The position numbers and the translations under genes were made by a program. The notes below the pieces were generated by a model. That model did no database searches. It saw only the letters and a list, made by a program, of their open reading frames with translations, and was not told the DNA's origin. Below are positions 56,726 to 64,000 of a stretch of DNA of 64,000 nt, piece after piece; within the stretch, counting starts at the first letter, position 1, and each line of letters opens with the position of its first letter. Location of the stretch: contig OX235270.1 of assembly GCA_944472135.2 (NCBI GenBank), forward strand, positions 57,789,267 through 57,853,266, given 5' to 3'. Source of the stretch: Trichobilharzia regenti. Its lineage: Eukaryota > Platyhelminthes > Trematoda > Strigeidida > Schistosomatidae.

Positions 56726-57968
56726 TTGTGGTTATTAAACCAATCTGTTAATTTGCAACAACCAACTTTAATATTCAACTCAAGGATTGTGTAATCCTGT
56801 CTGCCTGCAAAAACGAATACGTGGTGATAGATACTGTTGGCTATTTACCTCTAAATTCAGCGATGTTCATTCTTTTGCATCAGGGCTGTATTGTGTTAGA
56901 TATGATCTGTAATGTAGTCTAAATGCTGTTGTGTTGTTGTTGTTGTTGGTGGTGGTGATGTGACTCGTTGACCTTCACCCATTTGAGTGCGTATTCGAGT
57001 TGCACCTCCACCTACTTCAACCTAAATACTATCAGCACCTTTCATACAATTAGCGTACCTAATAACTTATGGGTAATATAACGGTTTATTTTTCTGTCAG
57101 CCGTTACAAGGTAAGATGAGAGACAGAAGTAAGGTCTTTTATATATTTGCTGCAGACATATTAAACTATTTTTATTGGGTATACCCAGTTCTATTTGATT
57201 CCATATTTGGTTTGTTAGATTATTGTCTTGTGCAATGTGTGCGTTTATGCACGCACCTCTTGCATTGCCGTATATACGAACTTCTATGTGTATACGGAGT
57301 TAGTAGTGCGCGTGTCTGTTTGGTTGTGTTTACATATCCTGTTGCTAAGGTGAATGGGTGAAATGTTTGTCATTCAAAGTTTCTAGCATAAATCAGTGGT
57401 TTATGAAACTTTTTAGGGAAAGATAATAACTATCCACATAAAGGCGTATATTTAAAGCACTGCTGAGTGTGTCACAAGTTGCGCGGTAGAGAACCATGCG
57501 TTACATTCGAATTTTTGTATTTCTTAATACGCCCTACCGTGGCATATATGTTTAATATCCGAGTGTTGATTTTACCTGTGTACTCTAGTTTCAAGCACAT
57601 TCACATATCAATATAATTTTTTCTGTATTTTATTGTTACAATTTCTCTTTAGGTGCATAATATGTATGAATGATTTGAAATTAGGTGATGAAGTACGCTA
57701 TCTGCCTTGTTTGCATACTTATCATCGTGTATGCATTGATGAATGGCTCATGCGTTCATTCAGCTGTCCTACATGCCTACTGAATTTGGAACCAGACAAT
57801 TCAGCAGCAACAAGAACACAAGCAGAAAATCCTCCTGTTCCTGGAGCACCACCTACTGTACAAGCTTCATCACCAAGGGAAAATGTTCCAGACTTAATCA
57901 CATCATTGGCAGCAGGCGAAGATGTGATACACTCGTCGGTGAATGATTCACATTCGAATATAAACTAA
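43566..57968 (+). CDS. RNF11: RNF11-like RING-H2 E3 ubiquitin ligase
   Basis: Membrane-tethered ubiquitin ligase adaptor by family (endosomal, partner of NEDD4-type ligases). Exons: 43566-43664 (33 codons, phase 0), 47422-47576 and 57653-57968; 189 aa against 154 in human RNF11. The N-terminus MGNCFG supports N-myristoylation at Gly2 and palmitoylation at Cys4. LTEEEQIQIVKRIHMLQFLP (residues ~53-72) is the conserved RNF11 helix. The RING-H2 domain is complete: Cys86, 89, 104, His106, 109, Cys112, 123, 126, followed by the conserved spacing within DEWLMRSFSCPTC. The C-terminus is a Pro/Ser-rich extension of ~60 residues absent from human. The PPxY motif that binds WW-domain ligases is not encoded. 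Splice sites: GTAAGC, GTAAGA; TTCCTAG, CTCTTTAG. Confidence 0.9.
43665..47421. other. RNF11-like intron 1
   Basis: 3.76 kb with a TA microsatellite at 44295-44321. No exon or transposon recognised. A 74-codon hydrophobic open frame at 46712-46936 is not supported as coding. Confidence 0.55.
44295..44321. repeat. TA microsatellite
   Basis: Imperfect TA repeat in RNF11-like intron 1. Confidence 0.9.
47422..47576 (+). CDS. RNF11: RNF11-like exon 2
   Basis: 155 bases between CTATTCCTAG and GTAAGATAA. It encodes HPMPTYHISPGLP, then the LTEEEQIQ helix and the start of the RING linker; it leaves two bases (GA) that complete Glu85 with exon 3. Confidence 0.9.
47577..49160. other. RNF11-like intron 2, 5' part
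   Basis: No feature recognised before the non-LTR element. Confidence 0.5.
49170..51895 (-). pseudogene. Non-LTR retrotransposon, APE-RT, 3'-truncated
   Basis: Reverse-strand element in RNF11-like intron 2. The 5' UTR is 51895-51545 (starts GGTCGACAACTACTACCTTG). Endonuclease pieces: FKLATYNVRTLMQIGQQASL (about 51240), CCISETRIQDPSE, a GDLNAQVW motif (about 50755). Then an RT fingers region; motif A VFLDIMAPFDSLDR (about 49885); SGVRQGCPISPFLFNFAIND (about 49710); and motif C YTDD (about 49565), normally YADD or FADD. Then FVYLGSCVSAG near 49380. Several frameshifts. RTE-type by motif style; the copy is dead but has kept its 5' end. Confidence 0.8.
52087..52312 (+). pseudogene. RTE-like 3' end
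   Basis: RQALEWNPKGRRRVGR-like frame (starting at about 52105), WRRSCEEEMKAC after a frameshift, then GAAGCCCTATGTTCCTCTAG and an AATAATAATAG tail. Same family as 40246-40970. Confidence 0.75.
52370..52760 (+). pseudogene. Penelope-like RT fragment
   Basis: Frames read SLDISPLFTNITVDELIKII (motif A region), YDLLPFSKTKQMKQFL, and after a gap CYHRYINDTLSIC, where the DD of motif C is ND. The central DGVAMGSPLGP block is missing. Same clade as 6715-8060 but a different copy. Confidence 0.7.
52960..53160 (-). repeat. Non-LTR 3'-end fragment
   Basis: The minus strand encodes AIEWKVIRK, RPRVTWRSCEGRMKAYGQS, and ends TAAGCCCTATGTTCCACTC, a variant of the RTE-like 3' end. Opposite orientation to 52087-52312. 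Confidence 0.65.
53330..53560 (+). mobile_element. tRNA-headed SINE with RTE-like tail
   Basis: Head GACGCGCCGCGTACATGGTC then GAGTTCAGTTCCCAAC (B-box-like); tail AAAGCCGTATGTTTCATCGG then an A-rich end. A diverged copy of the 1509-1746 family. Confidence 0.6.
53561..54430. other. RNF11-like intron 2, unannotated
   Basis: T-rich DNA; short TA run near 53970. No feature recognised. Confidence 0.45.
54435..54605 (-). mobile_element. Sm-alpha-like ribozyme SINE, decayed
   Basis: On the minus strand a tRNA-like head (AAGTGGATAACGTCTGGTGT, GCGTTCGAGTTTC) precedes a hammerhead remnant at 54462-54507 with GAAA and GUC kept. The CUGANGA segment reads TTGGCGA and stem I is lost, so it should not cleave. 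Confidence 0.7.
54606..55745. other. RNF11-like intron 2, unannotated
   Basis: No feature recognised. Confidence 0.45.
55746..56220 (+). repeat. Non-LTR 5' UTR fragment
   Basis: Starts CCCGACCGATAGCTGCTACC and runs colinear with the 5' regions at 51895-51545 and 62800-62330 (both minus strand): GACCCAACAAGCGACACTGG, GATGACCAGCATGCCAGCC, GTGTGTGATCGGCCTCAAG. It stops at a 12-base C run (56211-56222) before any endonuclease sequence. Confidence 0.75.
56223..57652. other. RNF11-like intron 2, 3' part
   Basis: A GT microsatellite at 56694-56721 and a GTT/GGT-rich stretch near 56935. An 81-codon frame at 57116-57361 has no recognisable domain. Confidence 0.5.
56694..56721. repeat. GT microsatellite
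   Basis: About 14 GT units in RNF11-like intron 2. Confidence 0.95.
57653..57968 (+). CDS. RNF11: RNF11-like exon 3 (RING)
   Basis: Acceptor TTCTCTTTAG at 57643-57652. Encodes the whole RING-H2 domain and the Pro/Ser-rich tail to TAA at 57966. Confidence 0.9.
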
Positions 57969-60295
57969 GTAAAGGCTTTAGTTTATCTGTAATAATGTAT
58001 ACAATACACTCTCTCCCGTCTGTGATACAGCACAACTCTAATGATGACGATAATATCGGTTACGATGATGTGGACAGTTAGAACAATGTCTGTCTTTTTT
58101 ATAATTCGTCTTCCATTTAATGCACTTTCTATCCTGTGCGTCTCCCTCTGCGTATTACGATAATGATGACAATGAAAACGATGTAAAGCAGGAGGACGAA
58201 GAAAATTCAATAAGCCTTAGTGCCCAGCTAATCAATTAATCATTCACATTGTTTTTGATAATATTCCTACTATTGTAGTTGTGTTTGCATAATAATAACA
58301 ATGATATCGATATTATTATATTCATTGATTTATTCATACTTCCCAAAATGGGAACTAATCATTCTGGAGAATCTACTTCTCTCCATGTGTATATGTATTT
58401 ACGTAAGCTTATCTTTATTTTTGAATTATCTTTTTAACTGCAATATTTACACATTCTTGATATGATGGTATCTCTTATTGTACAAATTTGAGATGGACAA
58501 AATTAAGGCTCTTGTTCTTGCTAATATTTTTAGTGATCGTTGTTATGCTTGAATTTTTGTGCTTAATTCGTGGAGATTTATTTAATCTTTTCACACGTTG
58601 CTTTCTTGTCTTCAGTTTTGTTTTATTCTCAAATTCATCTATATGATAAAACACCCTTGATTTTATTATATCATAAAACTCAACAGTTGCTTTTCTCGTC
58701 TAGCCATTTGTGGGGTTATTAGTCCTTCTGATCTGATTTTCCTGTCGTCCTTCCGTACTTCTATGTTATCTAGAGTTAACCAGAGTTGTCCTTTTTATTC
58801 TTCTTTCTGTCTCTCTCTCTCCCCCCTTATTTATTATCCCTGTGAGAATAAAAGAACATCATTTGAGATAGATACGGGCGTACATGTGTGTTAGTGTATC
58901 TACCAGCTTCTACTCATCTCATATCGCTTTTCATAATAAAGTAAGCGCCTTGGTACGTAAGGGTAGTTTATCAAGCCAACTTTCTATCGCTACCGATTTA
59001 CTGTGTTGAGTTCAATATAATACAGATTTTGTTATGCTATGCTATCTATCTAAAATGTGAAGAATCTCTTTCTCTTTTTTATTATTATAAAAACCTAAAG
59101 CGAACTGTCAGTTTAAGTGTGTAAATTGTCTTCTGAATTACTTCTGATCCAAGTGAATTCCTTCTCATTTTGCTGCATTCATGCATAAATAGATCCTGAC
59201 TACACTTGTTTTACGCTTATATTTATTTGTATTCCTGTTCTTATGACTGTTCTTGTTGTTGCTCTTGTCGTTGTTTCTGTTGTTTAAACTTCCTTTTTCA
59301 CTGATTTTTAATTTAATTTTTCCAAAATTATGTACAAAGATAAGATGATAATTTTAATTATTTACATTAATTTGTTTTGTTATTTTGAAATGATTTCTAC
59401 ATATTATATTCAAATTTTATTTCTCTGTTTCTTATGGCTGTTATAGAGCCAACACCGATATATATGTCTATAGTAAGCACTGTCCTGACCGCTTAGAATT
59501 TGTGCGCTCAAAGAATTTTGACATCATAGTTGATTGTGGAGCAAAAGAAATGAAACTTTTTTTTACCCATTTTGAACACCGTGAACTTGTTTGTGTCTGT
59601 TTGGCTGATTCTTTGCTTATTGTATAAATAATTATCTTACATCCAGAAAAAATGTAGTCTGCGTTTTTAATAATGATTTTGGTATGCTTATTGTTATTTG
59701 TCGTTTTCATCAATTCACTAGTTTACCCATCAGGTGTCGACGTAGACAGGTGGGTATTCATTCGTATTGACATAGTGTTGTAAGATAAAGATTATAGGCG
59801 AGGGTAGGGGAAACTGATTGAACTAGATTGAATCCTTTTTTATAAATCATCCATAGGTTAGTCGATGCGCAGTGTAACATTTCAAACCTTTAGAAAAAGT
59901 TATGGGTTCAGAGGCAGAATGCTACTATTGCATTGTTTTTCATATTGGTCTTCATTCAGAATTATTAATCAACCGACAAGTCCTCTACTTAGAAAGTCGT
60001 ATAAATGTTTTGTTTTGATGGCTGATGGAAAGTGGTTGATTTGGTTTTCTTCTTGTATATATACATACAGGTGACTAAAAGCGGTTAGGAACAAGTCTTC
60101 TGAATGACTCACTGCTAGTTTCAACATAGAACTTTGCTCAGATGTGCGGCAGTTCGAGTTGCTACACTCAGAGTAGCACACAAAGCAAGAAAAGAGAATC
60201 AAAGGAGAGATAATAAACAGAAATATGAGGCAAAAATAACAGCAATGTAGAAAAACAATAGAATTATATTGGATATTATAAATCACAAAGAGTTG
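57969..60295 (+). other. RNF11-like 3' UTR and downstream flank
   Basis: Several AATAAA signals (for example near 58847 and 58938) could end the transcript. Nothing else recognised. Confidence 0.4.
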
Positions 60296-60299
60296 ACGC

Positions 60300-62800
60300 A
60301 TCTGCGCCAACCACTGAGAACGATCCCGAGCCATATCACCAATTGTCTCTAGCCATTGGCTTTTGCCATTCCGAGGACCACAACTACAAAGTCTACACCT
60401 CCTTAAGTGATTGGCTAACTGTTGTGGATTTCACTGACTGATGGCATGTTTTGGTTTGACCAACATCAGCTCCTTTCAACCTCATCCATCCTATGTCAGC
60501 TAACATTGCCCATTGTCGAGGAAGGGGATCGTTAGTTGGGCATGCATGCATGCGTAACACATATCCTAACCATCTCAATCGATGTAGCTCCATAGCTTCG
60601 TCGATTGATTTCCCCTCCTTAACTAACCCTCGACCGAAGCCTAACATCAATATTGCTCATCCTGTTATACCACTTAACGCGGAAGACAGAACTCAGGCAC
60701 ATATGATCAAAGACAGCTAGCCAGGCTTTCCATGTCTTCCACTTCCAATGGCCATGCCTCACTCACAGAGATAAGGGAGAACAGAGCGAACTGCTGTCTT
60801 GAAGTGCAGTGCACACGTCGATTGGTCGACAGCCGGATATCACGTCTACTAAGCCAGAGATGGTGTATGTTGGCATATGCCAAACGAGTCTTCTGTATCC
60901 GTGCTGAGATTTCGTCAGCAATCAACCCACTGGCACCGGCTGATGCAACTTCCCAAATAACTGCAGTGGTTTCCACGCTTCACTACTTCACTCCCTATCT
61001 CTAAGAGAGGAGTAGTCGATGTAGTTCAGTCCTGTACCATCATCTTACATTTTCAAGGAGCGAATCGGATGCCGAACATTCTCAGCTTGCTGCTCAAGAT
61101 GTCCAGAAGACTACATATTTTCAGCGTCTTCACCTAGAAGGACTATATCATCTGCTTATTCTAAATCAATGAGATTGTCCCATTGTCCCACTTTTTGCCT
61201 CGTTCGAGACTAGTGACAGCTTTTGTAACCCCAGTTACAGATATAGGAACTCTGTGTATATCCCATTCAGGGAGGTGTTGGATGCAGGTTAAGTTGGGCG
61301 TGCTGTAGGCCTGTTAAATTGCTCCTCGTGGTATTCTTCCAACGTTCTAGTCGCCTATCCTAAGAGCTAATTAAAGTGGCATTTTTTCTCAGAGATTATT
61401 TCACTTATCATTTTGCGTTGCCCACCTGTTCCCCTGATAAGTCTAAACAGTTGTCTGGTGTTACCTATCGCCTATGCCTATCCATCTCTTTCACTTCTAT
61501 CGCTTACCACTGTTCACAATCGTTGTGAAGACCTCTTCTTAGTTTGAGTATGAGCAGCTTTCGCTCCTCATCATATTCTAAACTCGCTGGAATCAGTGAT
61601 CTTGCGTCTGTTAGTTCGGATCAAGTAGTAGAAATCCATTGGCTATTACTAACCTTTGGTTTCAGGTTATTAACAGCCTCTACAGGTGTGCCTATATCTA
61701 ACTGTATTTTGTGCCAGGCTTCTTTAGAAGGAGTTTCGCTATCGACCTCAGATACCCATTTAGCTATTCTTTCTTAAATAGAGACTCAGTATCTTGATCT
61801 AGTTGAGAACGCAACTGCTTCGCTGCCAACAGAGTTTTATGTACATTAAATCGTAAACAAAATCGTGAGCGAATCAGGACGTGTTTGGATTCTACTCACC
61901 TGTTCCAGAGGGAGCGACAGTCTTCTGCTGACCCTCATCAACGATACTTTTCGAGTAAATCTGCTGAAGAAGCTGTGGCTTACACAGTGAAACGTTCAGA
62001 AAAATCTTGTTTTGATTTTCTTCAACATGCTGGGATTAATTTAAATAATTTATACTGATTTCACTCTGTATTATGGTACAACTATTGCATTTCTAGCATG
62101 TGATATCGGTAGCCCAGAATGAAATGAAGATGACTGACTAGCCTACAGAATAGAACCGACAGTAGTAAGGAGGCAAGGTGATGAGGGTGATGTGGATAAA
62201 GTAGGGGGATGATCGGGAGGGCTTCGTGTGGATTTGGAAGTGTATGTGTATATATGGTTGTTACATCTCTGCTGCCCACACCCTGAAGTCGATTTATTCT
62301 TGGAGTACCCGAAACAGAAAGAGAGATGGTGTTTCGTGACCGCAGAGCGAATGGGAACAACTTCTTGAGGCCGATCACACATGGCCTGTCTGAACTGGCT
62401 TTTGATTTGGTTCCATATTAGTAACTTACTGCCACCTACAGACCAACGTAGGGTAAGTTGGGATGTACAATTTTCGGGGTTCGACATCTTTCAATCTCCT
62501 CTCTCTAGAGTGGAGAGACAGGATAGGTGGCTGACATGCTGGTCATCTGGGGGTAACACCTAACTCCTGGTACATCCCTATTATCCACCAGTACGACTTT
62601 GCCCACGGACCACCACCATGGTGTAGACTAAATCTTACACTATACCAGAAACTGCTTTTAGTCTAATTGCTATCCTAACATTCTTCATGGCATGGTAGGA
62701 CCTGCAGGGACATTATTACCAGTCAGCGTGACTTGTTGGGTCATTGAGACATGCAAGTCCGACCACCATGTCAAGGGAGCAGCCATCGGTCGGGAGTCTT
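60300..62800 (-). pseudogene. Decayed non-LTR retrotransposon, internally deleted
   Basis: Minus-strand order: 5' UTR (62800-62330, starting CCGACCGATGGCTGCTCCCT); decayed RT region (62000-61250, GNTRQLFRLIRGT-like); motif C as LIDLE-stop-ADDIVLLGED (about 61160); GLIADEISARIQKTRLAYAN (about 60930); AMELHRLRWLGYVLRMHACP (about 60590); and ARDRSQW at the 3' end (about 60330). The endonuclease is missing. Its 5' UTR relates it to the elements at 49170 and 55746. Confidence 0.75.
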
Positions 62801-64000
62801 GTGACGAAAGATTCGCTTTCTAGCCTATTCATTGTTCCGATGAAATAAGCCATTTTTAATATCTTTACGTTGTGAACATAATTCCGCGTTATTGGGAGAA
62901 TGAAGGTGAACGTCTTACAGTTAGTGTGAGGTTACTGACTGCAACCAGATTTCGAAACATTTATTTCAACGAAATCAGATTTGCAGGAGAGATCAAGGCA
63001 TTATGAATATGTCATATTTGCCAGCCAATGAGTTGTGGTTTAGCGCGTGAGTCTTGTGCTGCCTATAGCTAAAGCTTGTATCTTATAACTGGATTTGCTG
63101 GTTCTAACATCATTTGATTTCAGAGTGCCAACGAATTACTCACCCCTGTTACTAATAGCCTCTACCAAGCATAACATAAAATAAGTTTTTTACTGTTGAA
63201 CTCATGTTTGATAGATGGGACTATTTTCAGCTTCCAACTTCATACTTATTTTCATGTCTGTTCAACAGTATGCACCTTACTGTGTATATAAATATTTTGA
63301 GTCACCAAACAATTCATGGGCTGTGTTAACTAATCGTTTGCCAGTCTTATATTTTATTATAGATTGGACAGCTGAAGCGTTTGGTTGGAAGTCAAAAAAG
63401 CTTCTTTGTACACACTGTGTTACACATCTTTATATATTTTTCAGTAAAGCCTGTCGACCAAGATTTTCATGTATCTTCTTGAAAATGTGGGAGGTTTGTG
63501 TTTTTCCAGAAACGTTGGGATTTGGACTTTCTGGTGTCCGTATTGTGTTAAGGACTAATATGCACTGTACGACCATGCTAAAGACTAAGGCAGACCTAGT
63601 GGGTGGGAAGCTGTAAACCCAAATATCATGTCTGCTTCCACCCTGAGGCATGTGTGCCTGTAAGCTTCAGGGATGCAAACGTGCATCGTTTATTATCACA
63701 GCTAAAAGTGTTGCATCTGCGGTATTCTGGCGTCGTATAGTCTAAGGTGTAACAGGATTCCGCTTGCTGTGTTCTACATGTATTTACTTATTTAGATCTG
63801 TTATCCCTTCAGGGAGTACTCGTTTCTAGCTATAATGCGGAAACCAACACTAGGATGAAGATACACCAAGCTGAAAGATCCTAATAGAAGGAACTTCTCC
63901 ATCCTAAAATCGCCTATGAGATGGATGAAGACGATTCGATTACAGCCTATGCAAAGACATCCATAGAGTAAGCCGATAAACAAATATTGGATATCCATGT
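62801..64000. other. Unannotated right edge
   Basis: A 133-codon open frame at 63215-63616 overlaps a 73-codon reverse frame; neither shows a domain or coding bias I can defend. Confidence 0.45.

Noticed and set aside
57116..57361. 81-codon frame before the RING exon
   Set aside because: No domain, and it would not join the RNF11-like exons in phase with conserved sequence.
63215..63616. 133-codon frame near the right edge
   Set aside because: Overlaps an opposite frame and shows no recognisable motif.

Overview
The window is AT-rich nuclear DNA of a flatworm, most probably a blood fluke (Schistosoma). The evidence is: SINE-like repeats carrying hammerhead ribozyme motifs of the schistosome Sm-alpha type; RTE/CR1-like, Penelope-like and BEL/Pao-like retroelement debris; a 37-bp intron; and genes with long introns full of transposons. 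Species was not determined.

Three host genes can be supported. (1) A TCF/LEF HMG-box transcription factor (+, exons at 10248-11372, 14413-14480 and 16066-16690; the model gives 605 aa), a nuclear Wnt effector by family. Its N-terminal beta-catenin-binding segment is not visible and may lie in unseen upstream exons. (2) A HINT-type histidine-triad nucleotide hydrolase (-, 23204-23716) with a mitochondrial-looking leader, a 37-bp intron and an apparent 1-base deletion. (3) An RNF11-like RING-H2 ubiquitin ligase (+, exons at 43566-43664, 47422-47576 and 57653-57968; 189 aa) with an MGNC acylation start but no visible PPxY motif. They do not form a pathway cluster; the sequence gives no functional link between them.

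Layout: 0.6-4 kb is a decayed RTE-like element with nested insertions, including an inverted pair of Sm-alpha hammerhead SINEs, flanked by 210-bp inverted arms. 4.8-8.3 kb holds Penelope-like fragments, one inside a fold-back. 10-17 kb is the TCF gene, with hammerhead SINEs in both introns. 17-26 kb is mostly unannotated, with HINT and a CR1-like fragment. 26.1-37.1 kb holds two 4.7-kb gag-only BEL/Pao-like LTR elements in opposite orientation, 1.57 kb apart. 39.9-41 kb has a related decayed LTR and an RTE 3' end. 43.5-59 kb is the RNF11-like gene, whose 10-kb second intron is a transposon graveyard. 60.3-62.8 kb is another decayed non-LTR element.

The most notable signals are: the inverted gag-only LTR pair, whose 5' LTRs resemble each other and whose 3' LTRs resemble each other more than the two LTRs within an element; a hammerhead motif at 14614-14659 with every core element intact; repeated head-to-head pairing of ribozyme SINEs; and the single-base lesion in HINT.
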